A stretch of 64,000 nt of DNA from Pseudomonadota bacterium (GTDB lineage Bacteria > Pseudomonadota > Gammaproteobacteria > Burkholderiales > Burkholderiaceae). The stretch's first letter is position 1. Each line of letters starts with the position of its first letter. The stretch lies in the NCBI GenBank assembly GCA_963205525.1, contig CAUJJP010000193.1, forward strand, positions 1 through 64,000, in the 5' to 3' direction. The position numbers were made by a program, and so were the translations under genes. The notes under the pieces were generated by a model that saw nothing but the letters and a program-made list of their open reading frames with translations, did not search any database and was not told the origin of the DNA. Positions 16,816-25,163 of the stretch are shown one piece after another.

Positions 16816-17574
16816 TCAGCGCGTGCCGACGGTCCAGCCACCGTCGACGATGATTTCCGCGCCTTGCACGTAGGCGCCGTCGTCACAGGCAAGAAAGGCC
16901 ACCGCGCCGGCGACGTCGGCCGGGTCGCCGAAGCGGCCCAGCGGCATCGCCGCCTCGCGCTCGGCCAGCGTGGCGGCGTCGAACTGCGCCCACGACGCCG
17001 GCGTGCCCACCATGCCCGGGATGACCGCAATGACGCGGATGCGGTCAGGGCTGAGCTCCACCGCCGCGGCCTTGGTGAGGCCGAGCACGCCGCCCTTCAT
17101 CGCCGCGTAGACGATCGACGAAGCCTGCGGGTGCAGCGACGACACCGAGCCGATATTGACGATGCTGCCGCCGCCGAGCCGGCGCATCTGCGGCACCGCC
17201 GCCTGCGTGGTCCACATCAGCGCCTTGAGGCCGACGGCGAACGTGCGGTCGGCGACCTCGTCGTCGATCTCGGCCAGCGCGCCGAAGCGCGCCCAGACGG
17301 CGTTGTTGACGAGCACGCCGACCGGCGCGCCGAAGCGCTGCTCGACGCCGGCCATCGCAGCGGCCACGGCGGCACGCACGCCGACGTCGCAGGCGAAGCC
17401 GTGCACGTCGAGGCCACGGGCACGAAGGGTCTCCGCGACCGGCCCGAGGCGCCGCTCGCTGACGTCCCACATCGCCACGCGTGCGCCCTCGCCGGCCAGC
17501 CGTTCGGCGATGGCCACTCCGATGCCGCGCGCCGCACCGGTGACGACGCAGACCCTGTTCTCGAAGCGACGCAC
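16816..17574 (-). CDS. Short-chain dehydrogenase/reductase
   Basis: This 252-residue classical SDR has TGAARGIG, VNNAVWARFG, NIGSVSS and the catalytic YAAMK, ending in AEIIVDGGWTVG. It is the first gene of the operon running down to 12405. A recurring palindrome lies 15 bases upstream of its start. It shares its promoter region with the divergent oxidoreductase at 17693. It is probably a 3-hydroxyacyl or alicyclic alcohol dehydrogenase, without firm evidence for the substrate. Confidence 0.88.
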   Translation of the reverse strand: MRRFENRVCVVTGAARGIGVAIAERLAGEGARVAMWDVSERRLGPVAETLRARGLDVHGFACDVGVRAAVAAAMAGVEQRFGAPVGVLVNNAVWARFGALAEIDDEVADRTFAVGLKALMWTTQAAVPQMRRLGGGSIVNIGSVSSLHPQASSIVYAAMKGGVLGLTKAAAVELSPDRIRVIAVIPGMVGTPASWAQFDAATLAEREAAMPLGRFGDPADVAGAVAFLACDDGAYVQGAEIIVDGGWTVGTR

Positions 17575-17588
17575 ATGACTCCCGGAGG

Positions 17589-17606
17589 TTGTTCACTACC
17601 GTACGA
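17589..17606. promoter_or_regulatory. Recurring palindrome, copy 4
   Basis: TTGTTCACTACCGTACGA. This is the weakest copy: the right arm CCGTACG matches 6 of 7 and the left arm only 4 of 7. It is placed 15 bases upstream of the SDR start at 17574. It shares the 118-base divergent region with the much stronger copy at 17657-17674, so each promoter may have its own site. Confidence 0.45.
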
Positions 17607-17656
17607 CCTGCATGATAGGAGCCTGCGCGTCCATCGGCCCCCGGGTTTTCCGCAAG

Positions 17657-17674
17657 TCGTACGCTGGCGTACGA
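17657..17674. promoter_or_regulatory. Recurring palindrome, copy 5 (perfect arms)
   Basis: TCGTACGCTGGCGTACGA, inside a 20-base sequence (17656-17675) with perfect 9-base arms around a TG centre. It lies 18 bases before the ATG of the oxidoreductase at 17693, so a bound protein would cover the start of transcription or the leader. This is the best copy of the motif in the window. Confidence 0.7.
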
Positions 17675-17692
17675 CTGGGTAAGCTGCCGCGT

Positions 17693-18721
17693 ATGAAAGC
17701 TGCCGTCCTCGAATCCCGCGGCCGTGAAGGCCTGAAACTGCGCGACTTTCCCAGGCCGGTGCCGCGGGCCGGGGAGGCGCTGCTGCGCGTGCACGCCGTC
17801 GGCCTGAACCGCGTCGACCTCTACATGCGCGACAACGGCGCCGGCATCACGCACACGCTGCCGCTGGTGCAGGGCGTGGAGGCGGCCGGCATCGTCGCCG
17901 AGGCGCCTGCCGGCAGCGGCCTGAAGGTCGGGCAGAAGGCGGTGCTGTATTCCAATGCCTACTGCGGCCACTGCCGCTACTGCCTGGCCGGCGACCAGCC
18001 GCTGTGCCTGAACACCGACATCATGGGCGAGCACCGCCACGGCACGCTGGCCGAGTACGTCGCGATGCCGGTGAACTGCTTCTTCCCGCTGCCCGACGGC
18101 GCCGACCTCGTCGACGCCGGTGCGCTGATGGTGGGCCACCTCACCGCGTGGCGCATGCTGTTCGGCAAGCGCGCGCTGAAAGCGGGCGAGACGGTGCTCG
18201 TGGTCGGCATCGGTGGCGGCGTGGCCGTGGCCTGCCTGCAGCTGGCGCTGATGGCCGGCGCGCGCGTGCTCGTCACCAGCAGCAGCGACGAGAAGCTGGC
18301 GCGCGCAAAGGCGCTGGGCGCCAGCGGCGGCATCAACTACCGCACCGAGAAGGTCGCCCAGCGCGTGATGGAGATGACCGGCGGCGAAGGCGTCGACATG
18401 GTCATCGACAGCGTCGGTCAGGCCAGCTGGGCCGATTCGCTGAAGAGCCTGCGGCGCGGCGGTCGCCTCGTGACCTGCGGCGCGATGACCGGCTCGAACC
18501 CCGGCGCGGACCTGCAGCGCCTGTTCATCCGCCAGCTCGAGGTCTACGGCTCCACCGGCGGCAGCGTCGAGGAGTTCCGCCAGTTGGTGGCGCTGTTCGG
18601 GCGTGGCGGCCTCAGGCCCGTCATCGACCAGCGTTATCCGCTGGAACAGGTGCACGCGGCCTTCGACCGCCTGGACCGCGGCGAGCAGTTCGGCAAGGTC
18701 GTCGTGACGGTCGCGGCATGA
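17693..18721 (+). CDS. Zinc-type alcohol dehydrogenase / quinone oxidoreductase family protein (MDR)
   Basis: This 342-residue medium-chain dehydrogenase has a GroES-like N-terminal domain and the structural-zinc cysteines (YCGHCRYCLAGDQPLC). The nucleotide-binding segment is VLVVGIGGGVAVACLQLA. It probably oxidises an alcohol or reduces an enone with NAD(P)H. The ATG at 17693 follows the perfect palindrome closely, leaving room for only a short leader. Its stop overlaps the start of the MaoC gene (ATGA at 18718-18721), so the two are one unit. Confidence 0.88.
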   Translation: MKAAVLESRGREGLKLRDFPRPVPRAGEALLRVHAVGLNRVDLYMRDNGAGITHTLPLVQGVEAAGIVAEAPAGSGLKVGQKAVLYSNAYCGHCRYCLAGDQPLCLNTDIMGEHRHGTLAEYVAMPVNCFFPLPDGADLVDAGALMVGHLTAWRMLFGKRALKAGETVLVVGIGGGVAVACLQLALMAGARVLVTSSSDEKLARAKALGASGGINYRTEKVAQRVMEMTGGEGVDMVIDSVGQASWADSLKSLRRGGRLVTCGAMTGSNPGADLQRLFIRQLEVYGSTGGSVEEFRQLVALFGRGGLRPVIDQRYPLEQVHAAFDRLDRGEQFGKVVVTVAA

Positions 18722-19602
18722 ACCTGCAGCACGTCGTGCGGCGGGACTTCGCGCCGACCGATCATCACTACACCGCGCGCGACAGCCTGCTCTACGCGCT
18801 GTCGCTCGACCTCGGCAGCGACCCGCTGGACGCCGACGAACTGCCCTACGTCTACGAAGGCCTGCCGGGTCGGCCGCAGCAGGTGGTGCCGTCGCAGGCC
18901 GTGATCCTGGGCTGGCAGCCGTTCTGGCACGACGACCCCGCGGTCGCGATCGACTGGAAGCACATCGTGCACGGCGAGGAACACGTGCAGCTGCACCGAC
19001 CGTTGCCGGTGGCCGGCCAGGTGCGCACGCACCACCGCGTGGTGCGCGTGCAGGACAAGGGCGCCGGCCGCGGCGCCGTGCTGCAGATGAACACCGAGCT
19101 CCACGACCGCGCGAGCGGCGCACACCTGGCCAGCCTGCAGAGCCTGCAGTTCCTGCGTGGCGACGGCGGCTGCGGCGACTGGGGCGATGCCGCCGCCTCG
19201 ACGCCGCCGCTGCCCGTCATCGCCGACGGGGCGGTGCCGATCGCGACGCTGACGTACCCCACGTCGGCGCAGTCGGCCCTGCTCTACCGCGCCGCCAGCC
19301 AGGACTGGATGCCGATCCACGCCGACCCGGCCGTCGCGCGCGAGGCCGGCTTCGAGCGCCCGATCTCGCACGGCCTGAACAACCTGGGCCGTGCCTGCCG
19401 CGCACTGCTGAAGGCCTGCGCACCCGGGCAGCCCGAGCGCATGCGCTCGATCGCCGTGCGCTTCGTCGCGCCGGGCCTGCCGGGCGACACGGTGCGCGTG
19501 GAGCTGTTCGACGGCGGCCCCGGCCGCGTGCTGTTCCGCAGCACGGCGGTCGAACGCGGCGTGCTGCTGCTCGACCGCGGCGTCTGCACCCTCGCCGCCT
19601 GA
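18718..19602 (+). CDS. MaoC-like enoyl-CoA hydratase 2 (MFE-2 hydratase type)
   Basis: This 294-residue protein has two hot-dog domains, the size of the hydratase-2 part of peroxisomal MFE-2. The N-terminal half has the family pattern ARDSLLYALSLDLG and YVYEGLP. The C-terminal half holds a degenerate hydratase-2 motif QDWMPIHADP, keeping Asp196 and His201 but with Met for the usual Asn. It would hydrate 2-enoyl-CoA to the (R)-3-hydroxyacyl-CoA. With the MFE-2-like SDR at 35570-36490 it could form a split R-specific pathway. It is coupled to the oxidoreductase gene. Confidence 0.87.
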   Translation: MNLQHVVRRDFAPTDHHYTARDSLLYALSLDLGSDPLDADELPYVYEGLPGRPQQVVPSQAVILGWQPFWHDDPAVAIDWKHIVHGEEHVQLHRPLPVAGQVRTHHRVVRVQDKGAGRGAVLQMNTELHDRASGAHLASLQSLQFLRGDGGCGDWGDAAASTPPLPVIADGAVPIATLTYPTSAQSALLYRAASQDWMPIHADPAVAREAGFERPISHGLNNLGRACRALLKACAPGQPERMRSIAVRFVAPGLPGDTVRVELFDGGPGRVLFRSTAVERGVLLLDRGVCTLAA

Positions 19603-19637
19603 GGGGCAAAACCCATCCGCATGCGGCACGAGCGGGC

Positions 19638-19653
19638 CGGCGTCTGTACGCCG
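19638..19653. terminator. Possible bidirectional terminator hairpin
   Basis: CGGCGT-CTGT-ACGCCG is a perfect 6-4-6 stem-loop in the 65-base gap between the convergent MaoC gene (ends 19602) and MarR gene (ends 19668). There is no T-run, so an intrinsic terminator is only a candidate. Confidence 0.35.
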
Positions 19654-19667
19654 ACCCTCGACGCGGT

Positions 19668-20255
19668 CTAGGCGCTGCGTCGCCCGGCGGCCGCGGCGTC
19701 GCGCGCCGCCGGAGACGACACACCGGCGCGCCGCATGCAGGCAAGGGTGGCAAGCACCGCCGCCCGGTCGTCGCCGCCGAGTCGTGGCGCGACATGCCGG
19801 TCCAGCGCTGCCAGCGACTGCAGGGCTGCTTCGAGCGCCGCCCTGCCCCGCTCGGTCAGTGCCAGACGCCGTCGGCGGGCATCGTCATCGTCCCGCGCCA
19901 CCCGCACGAGGCCTTGGCGCGACAGCACGCCGACCTGGCGCGACGTGGTGCCGACATCCGTGCCCACCGACTGGGCCAGCTCGGTCAAGGTCGGCTGCCC
20001 TCGCAGCCGAACGGCGCGCAGCAGTTCGCAGCTCAGCACCGACAGGCCCAGCGGGGCCAGTGCACGCCGTTGCGCTGCGCGGCGCAACCGCGCGACCTCC
20101 TCCAGCCGCCCGAGCAGGCCGCGCCGAGCACCCACCCAAACCAGGGACGAGGCAGGGGTTCGATCTGATTGCGGGGATCCGGCAATCCCCTCGCCATCGA
20201 GCCCCGGCCGCGGCCGGAGCACACCGGCACCGGGATCACCGAGCCCGCGTCCCAC
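19668..20255 (-). CDS. MarR family transcriptional regulator
   Basis: This protein of up to 195 residues has a winged-helix domain with TLTELAQSVGTDVGTTSRQVGVLSRQGLVRV and the beta-wing DDDARRRRLALTERG. Such dimers usually repress nearby catabolic genes and release on binding a small acid or its CoA ester. The start is uncertain: the GTG at 20255 overlaps the IclR gene by 20 bases, while an in-frame GTG at 20135 gives 155 residues and starts close to the first domain helix. It is last in the cluster that begins at 25163. Confidence 0.8.
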   Translation of the reverse strand: MGRGLGDPGAGVLRPRPGLDGEGIAGSPQSDRTPASSLVWVGARRGLLGRLEEVARLRRAAQRRALAPLGLSVLSCELLRAVRLRGQPTLTELAQSVGTDVGTTSRQVGVLSRQGLVRVARDDDDARRRRLALTERGRAALEAALQSLAALDRHVAPRLGGDDRAAVLATLACMRRAGVSSPAARDAAAAGRRSA

Positions 20256-21111
20256 GCTTCGGCGCGGACACAGGGGCCGCGGTGCGGGGCGGCTCGGCTG
20301 CTGCCGCCGAGTCGACCTGGATCGCTTGGATGGCAGCGCTGATCTTCCCGGCCGTGTCGGTCGCCAGCTCGATCAGCCGGGGGATCTCCCGCTCGCGAAG
20401 GTTCGACAGCCGGCGGCCGATCGTCAGGCTGGCGACGATGCCATTGGTATCCAGGATGGGCGCCGAGATGCCATAGGTGTCGGGATTGATCTCACCCCGC
20501 GCAGCGAAATAGCCGGTCTGGCGGATGAGCTTCATCCGCGCATGAAACTCCGGCCAGGCCTCGCCCAGGCCGGCGCGGGCGATCTCCGCGGCATGGTGCA
20601 GCATCAGGTCCTTCAGCTTCTTCTGCGGCAGGTAGGCCAGGATGATGCGAGACGGACCACCGCGGAACAGCGGGAAAGGACGCCCGCGGTCGTAGCCGGA
20701 GGGCACGTCCTGGTCGACACGGACGTCGTGGATGCACAGCACATGGTCGCCATAGTGGCTGCACAACAGCTGAATGCCCGCGGCCTCGTCCTTGATGGCG
20801 TCCATCAGCGGCGGCGCCACGCGCAGCAGCGGGTCGTTCAGCCGGATCTGGCGGTCGAACTCGATGATGCGCGGGCCCAGCACGTAGACGCCAGCGTTCA
20901 ACGCGAGCAGGAAGCCCGCATCGGTCAGCGTCTTCGCATAGCGGTAGGCGGTCGTCCGCGCCAGGCCCAGCTCATGCGCCATGCCTTCGACGGTCCAGTT
21001 CGGCGTCATTTCGGTGAACAGGTCTAGCACGCCGAGCACGCGCTCGGAACTGCTGCGTGCCGGTGGTGCGATCTCATCGTCGAGGTTCGTGACGGGAAGT
21101 GCGGTGGCCAT
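20236..21111 (-). CDS. IclR family transcriptional regulator
   Basis: This 291-residue protein has an N-terminal winged helix (WTVEGMAHELGLARTTAYRYAKTLTDAGFL) and a C-terminal effector domain (GRPFPLFRGGPSRIILAYLPQ, GEINPDTYGISAPILD). IclR proteins sense small organic acids. It probably controls the adjoining genes for the beta-barrel protein, kinase and TRAP binding protein. It lies 117 bases after the TRAP binding-protein gene, and a 15-base inverted repeat sits in that gap. Confidence 0.9.
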   Translation of the reverse strand: MATALPVTNLDDEIAPPARSSSERVLGVLDLFTEMTPNWTVEGMAHELGLARTTAYRYAKTLTDAGFLLALNAGVYVLGPRIIEFDRQIRLNDPLLRVAPPLMDAIKDEAAGIQLLCSHYGDHVLCIHDVRVDQDVPSGYDRGRPFPLFRGGPSRIILAYLPQKKLKDLMLHHAAEIARAGLGEAWPEFHARMKLIRQTGYFAARGEINPDTYGISAPILDTNGIVASLTIGRRLSNLREREIPRLIELATDTAGKISAAIQAIQVDSAAAAEPPRTAAPVSAPKRGTRAR

Positions 21112-21145
21112 GGGCTCGTAGCGGGCTTCAGGGCCCAGGAGGAAT

Positions 21146-21160
21146 CTCGCGGAATGCGAG
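21146..21160. promoter_or_regulatory. Possible IclR operator, inverted repeat
   Basis: CTCGC-GGAAT-GCGAG has 5-base arms. It lies 35 bases upstream of the IclR start at 21111 and beyond the end of the TRAP binding-protein gene. The size fits IclR-type sites, but there is only one copy. Confidence 0.3.
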
Positions 21161-21228
21161 CCAGCCGCCTATGTTATCGACGCAGCGCGGGCCGCCGCCG
21201 TCGCGGCGAACGGCGGACGCCGCGCAGG

Positions 21229-22272
21229 TCAGGGCTTCGTCGAAGCAGCCGCGATCTCGCTGCGCAGCCGCTCGATCAGGCGGTCGGGATTGGCCACGCC
21301 CTTCCTTTTCGCCTTCTCGATCCAGCCCTGCTCCACCGGCGCCAGCCGAGCCCTCAACTGCGCCACCGTGGCGGCGTCGAAGCGATGCACCGTGGCACCG
21401 GCGGCAGAGATCTTTGCAAAGGACTCGCGCTCCGATTCGTCGGTCACACGACCGGCCAGACGGGCGAGCGCCTCGCCGGATACCTGTGTAATGGCGTCCT
21501 GGTCCTGCTTGCTCAGTGCGTCCCACTTCGCCTTGTTCATCGCCACCAGCAGTGTCGACGAGCTCATGCCGCCGGGGACGGTGCTGACCCGCTTCAACAC
21601 GTCCTGAAGCTTGAAGCCGACGATGGTCTCGGCGACGATCACGCCACCGTCGATCACGCCGCCGGTGGTCAGTTCGTAGATCTCGGGCACGGGCTTGGAA
21701 ATCGGCACCGCACCGAGCAGCGTGATGGCCTGCGAGGTCGCGGGGTTCGGGCTGCGCAGTTTCACGCCCTTGAAGTCGTCCAGGGTCCGCAGTTCCTTCT
21801 TGCTCGTATAGAACTGACCGACGGCCGCCATGAAGACACTGGCCACGTGCACATCCTTGAACTCGCCATATTTGGCGAGCTCTTGCTGATAGACGCGCCA
21901 GGTGGCGGGAGACCGCGACTCCAGCGACTCGCCAAGGAACGGCAGTTCGAACAACTCGGTCAGTTCGAAGCGCGTGGCCGTGTAGCCCGGCACCACCAGC
22001 GCGATATCGGCAAGGCCGTCGCGCACCACGTCGTATTGCCCGGCCACGGTGCCGACCACTTTCGGGGCCGTCTCGATGCGCACCCGGCCCTGCGTCACGC
22101 GCTGCACCTCGGCCAGCCAGGGCTCGAGGATCCGCGTGCGCACCGGGTATCCCTCGGGCAGCCAGTTCGAATAGCGCAGCACGGTTTGCGCCGATGCCGG
22201 CGCCGTACACAGCGAGGCGGCCAGTGCAGCCAGCGCGACCAGGGTCTGTCTTTTCAGGGTGATGAGGTTCAC
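21229..22272 (-). CDS. TRAP transporter substrate-binding protein (DctP family)
   Basis: This 347-residue periplasmic receptor has a Sec signal peptide ending APASAQ. The mature protein starts TVLRYSNWLPEGYPVRTRILEPW, and the family features include GVKLRSPNPATSQAI and YELTTGGVIDGG. The start is a GTG at 22272 with GGAG 7 bases upstream. It delivers an organic acid to a DctQM permease, but none adjoins. The only DctQM pair in the window is at 5427-7222, about 14 kb away in another operon. It shares a block with a kinase and an IclR regulator. Confidence 0.9.
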   Translation of the reverse strand: MNLITLKRQTLVALAALAASLCTAPASAQTVLRYSNWLPEGYPVRTRILEPWLAEVQRVTQGRVRIETAPKVVGTVAGQYDVVRDGLADIALVVPGYTATRFELTELFELPFLGESLESRSPATWRVYQQELAKYGEFKDVHVASVFMAAVGQFYTSKKELRTLDDFKGVKLRSPNPATSQAITLLGAVPISKPVPEIYELTTGGVIDGGVIVAETIVGFKLQDVLKRVSTVPGGMSSSTLLVAMNKAKWDALSKQDQDAITQVSGEALARLAGRVTDESERESFAKISAAGATVHRFDAATVAQLRARLAPVEQGWIEKAKRKGVANPDRLIERLRSEIAAASTKP

Positions 22273-22312
22273 GGTTGTCTCCTTCGTTGTCGGACAGAAA
22301 GTTGGCAGAACA

Positions 22313-22852
22313 TCACTGCCGCGGCGGCAGCGACAGCAGCGACTCGACGCTCGGCAGCGCTTCGGATTGGGATTCCCAGCCCTGCGGCGCGTACCAGGCA
22401 CGCTGGAAGCGGATCAGCGGTCTTGCATGGGCAATCACTGCGGCCTCGACCGCACGCCGCAGTTCGGCGGCGGCTGCCGGCAGGCTTCGCACGGTTCGAC
22501 TGACCTCGCTTCGGATCGCCGCCGACGTGGCCTCCAACGGCGCCAGTGGCGAATCCGCCTCCGACAGCTGCCTGCAGGCGGTGGCGCCGAGCGCCTGCAG
22601 CGCCTTGGCGTCTGCGCCATGGCGTTGCAGCTCATCGGCCACGCGGAGTGCGAGTTCGGCGTCGTGGTGCAGCTCGAAGCGTGCGCGCCCGTGCAGCAGG
22701 CGTGCCCTCTGGGCGGTGAAGAGCAGGTACTTGCGCAGCAGCGCAAGCTGTTCGCGCGCCAGCGAGTCGCCCGACCGCGTGACGCAGGGCTCCAGAGTCA
22801 TGTCGATCGAGTTGACGCAGCCGCCCAGGCCGTTGACGGTGAGATCGATCAT
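22313..22852 (-). CDS. Small helical protein coupled to APH-type kinase
   Basis: I do not recognise this 179-residue protein. It is predicted helical, soluble, and rich in Ala, Leu and Arg, with no signal peptide. Its ATG overlaps the kinase stop by one base (TGATG at 22850-22854), so translation is coupled. It shows no obvious sequence similarity to the 164-residue protein at 2023-2517, yet holds the same position after a kinase. A partner role like LvaB is therefore possible; that is inference. Confidence 0.7.
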   Translation of the reverse strand: MIDLTVNGLGGCVNSIDMTLEPCVTRSGDSLAREQLALLRKYLLFTAQRARLLHGRARFELHHDAELALRVADELQRHGADAKALQALGATACRQLSEADSPLAPLEATSAAIRSEVSRTVRSLPAAAAELRRAVEAAVIAHARPLIRFQRAWYAPQGWESQSEALPSVESLLSLPPRQ

Positions 22853-24123
22853 CAGGCTGCCTCCTCCAGTGCACGCAACAGTTCGTCGGCCAGCGAGCAG
22901 ACCGCGCCCTCGACGAAGGCCAGCAGCACGTCCTGGTGCGACTTGCCGAGTCGCACGACGCGGTAGGACGAGGCCAGGCTCGACACCATCAGCTGGTAGG
23001 TGTTGAACACGCGGTAGTAGTGCAGCCGCTTGGGATCGATCGACAGTCCGGACAGCCGCTGATAGTCGTCGCGGAACTGTTCGAGCGGCACGATGCCGCT
23101 GACGAGAAAGGTCTTGCCGTCCTCGGCGACATTGCCGAACAGGCGCGTCTCGGTATACGCCAGGTCACGGTGGCGGTCACCCAGATAGCCGCGCTCCCAG
23201 TCGAGCCAGCCGGTGATGCGGGCGCTGGACTCGTCGAACAGGAAATTGCCGCTGCGGTAGTCGCCGTGCAGCACGCTCACGTGATCCGCGGCCGGCAGGT
23301 TGTCCAACAGCCAGTTTGCAGCGTGCTCGACGAGCGGGAGGTCCTGACCGCGGTCTTCCTCCCAGATGCGCCGAACGCGGTTGAGTTGCCACAGCGCCGA
23401 TTCGACCGTGCCGACGGCAGGCACGTCGAAAGCGTCCAGTTCGGCCCCGCGCCAGTCGAAGGCGTGGATCGCGGCGAGGTGCTGCATGAACTGGGGTGCG
23501 AGCTGCTCGCGCAGCTCCGGCCCGAATCGTGTGCCGACCCCACTGGTGCGCTGACGGTCGCCCGATGGCTTGGTCGTGCCCGGCACGAAGCCGTAGACGA
23601 TGGCCGGCTCGGGAAACCAGTCGCCGTCGGCATCCACCCAGTAGGTCCTGGGGACCGGCACCACCCGGGACATGGCGGCGATGATCTGATGCTCCCGCCG
23701 TCGGCTGGTCGCATTCAGGGACTCCGCCGGCTCCATGCGGACCACCAACGGCGCCGCCGTCGGACCGCTCGCGGGATCGGTCCAGTGCAGCGTGAACGCG
23801 AACTGCAGCTTGGACGCGCCGCCGGTCAGCCAGCGTTCCTCGCTGACACGAAAGTCGGCGCCGATCCGTGCCTGCAGAAAGCTGTGCGTGAAACCCGACA
23901 TCTGCTCCAGCGTCGGGATTGCATAACGGCCATTCGGCCGTCTGCGCATCTTCCGCGTCAGCATCAGGTCGTATTCGCGTTCGGTCGGGTAGGCCTCGCG
24001 GACGGCCTCGCAGAACGCGGGTGTCGGCGCATCGCGCTGCAGATCTTCGGCCTCGGTCGCCGCCGGATGGAAGGCGGTGACCGGGGAAGGGACGGTGCGG
24101 ACCGGGGTTGTCGCCAGGGCCAT
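22852..24123 (-). CDS. APH-type phosphotransferase, long N-terminal variant
   Basis: This 423-residue kinase-fold protein has about 80 extra N-terminal residues compared with the two other kinases of the window. The catalytic motif is HGDYRSGN (Asp288), followed by GWLDWERGYLGDRHRDLAY. The ATG at 24123 has an AAGGA ribosome site. It lies 35 bases after the beta-barrel protein gene, and its stop overlaps the start of the small helical protein. The substrate is unknown; by neighbourhood it may phosphorylate a hydroxyl-bearing acid or alcohol. Confidence 0.87.
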   Translation of the reverse strand: MALATTPVRTVPSPVTAFHPAATEAEDLQRDAPTPAFCEAVREAYPTEREYDLMLTRKMRRRPNGRYAIPTLEQMSGFTHSFLQARIGADFRVSEERWLTGGASKLQFAFTLHWTDPASGPTAAPLVVRMEPAESLNATSRRREHQIIAAMSRVVPVPRTYWVDADGDWFPEPAIVYGFVPGTTKPSGDRQRTSGVGTRFGPELREQLAPQFMQHLAAIHAFDWRGAELDAFDVPAVGTVESALWQLNRVRRIWEEDRGQDLPLVEHAANWLLDNLPAADHVSVLHGDYRSGNFLFDESSARITGWLDWERGYLGDRHRDLAYTETRLFGNVAEDGKTFLVSGIVPLEQFRDDYQRLSGLSIDPKRLHYYRVFNTYQLMVSSLASSYRVVRLGKSHQDVLLAFVEGAVCSLADELLRALEEAA

Positions 24124-24158
24124 GGTCGGGTCCTTCACTCGAGGGGTCGCAGCAGCGG

Positions 24159-25163
24159 TCAGGCCGTCAGCGAGGGGATGCGATCCTTCCAGCGACGGCC
24201 ACGCAGGCCGCTCTCCACCACCAGCGAGTGGTTCTCCTGCAGCGAGCCGTGGCCGATGGCTCCGTTGAGCTCCCAGCGGATCAATCCGATCCAGCAGATC
24301 GCCGTCGAGTAGGCACGCCACGGTGCGCCGCACAGCGGCGTGCCGCGCAGCGTGTACTTGCGGCCCCGCTGGTCGGTGGCGACGACGTCGATCATGTACG
24401 GCACGATGCCCACGCGCGATGTCGTCATCTGCAGGTCGACGAGCGCCATGACCTCGCCCTTGTCGAGCAGGTAGCCGTGCGCGAACTTCTGGTCCTCGCC
24501 GGTCGGCTTCGACGGATCGAGGTGCATGTGGAAGCGGAACCCGAGGTCCTCGCCGAACTGCGCCCACACCGAGTTCATCGGCGGGATGTCCATTTCGGGC
24601 CGCGGTCCCCAGCTGTGGTTCATGCGGTCGACGATGTCGACCTTGTATTCCTGGCCCCGGACCTTCAGCGTGCCCTTGACGCGGGCGTGCATGTCGTAGT
24701 GACCCTTGTAGCCGCTGCCCATCGACGTGCGCGCGAGCTGTTCTGCGGGCGTTCCGCCGGCCAACGGGTTCTCCTTCGGGTCATGGATGTCGAACGGCTG
24801 CATCAGCCCGATGTAGTCGACGTGGATCTCGGTGCCGTCGCGGCCCACGTAGTCGACGCGATAGTCGCGCGGCGGGCGCACCGCCTTCACGCTGAGGCCG
24901 TTGTCCGCATGGATGTGCGAGAAGCGCTCGGGCAAGGGCAAGTGGTAGCGCGTGTCGACCGACAGCAGTTCGAACTCGTTGCCACTCACCGCGCCCATCA
25001 CGCGGACGTCGTTCGACATGGTGCCGAGAACCGGCCGGGTCACGACGTAGACGTGCGCGAAGAGCCGCTCCTCGGGCACGGAGATCGGGATGTAGTAGGT
25101 CTCGGCCCAGGTGTAGTCGTCCTGGGCGCTGTGGTGGTACTCGAGGTCCTGGGCCGTGATCAT
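24159..25163 (-). CDS. Conserved beta-barrel protein of unknown function (DUF7064/7065-like)
   Basis: This 334-residue soluble protein is rich in predicted beta-strands, with the motif VDIVDRMNHSWGPRPEMD in its middle. That layout recalls the CrtC/AttH-like barrel families and the DUF7064/DUF7065 proteins often found near APH-type kinases. I make this link from memory with moderate confidence. The ATG at 25163 has AAAGG about 8 bases upstream; a start 93 bases earlier has none. It heads the minus-strand cluster ending at 19668. No enzymatic function can be assigned. Confidence 0.7.
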   Translation of the reverse strand: MITAQDLEYHHSAQDDYTWAETYYIPISVPEERLFAHVYVVTRPVLGTMSNDVRVMGAVSGNEFELLSVDTRYHLPLPERFSHIHADNGLSVKAVRPPRDYRVDYVGRDGTEIHVDYIGLMQPFDIHDPKENPLAGGTPAEQLARTSMGSGYKGHYDMHARVKGTLKVRGQEYKVDIVDRMNHSWGPRPEMDIPPMNSVWAQFGEDLGFRFHMHLDPSKPTGEDQKFAHGYLLDKGEVMALVDLQMTTSRVGIVPYMIDVVATDQRGRKYTLRGTPLCGAPWRAYSTAICWIGLIRWELNGAIGHGSLQENHSLVVESGLRGRRWKDRIPSLTA

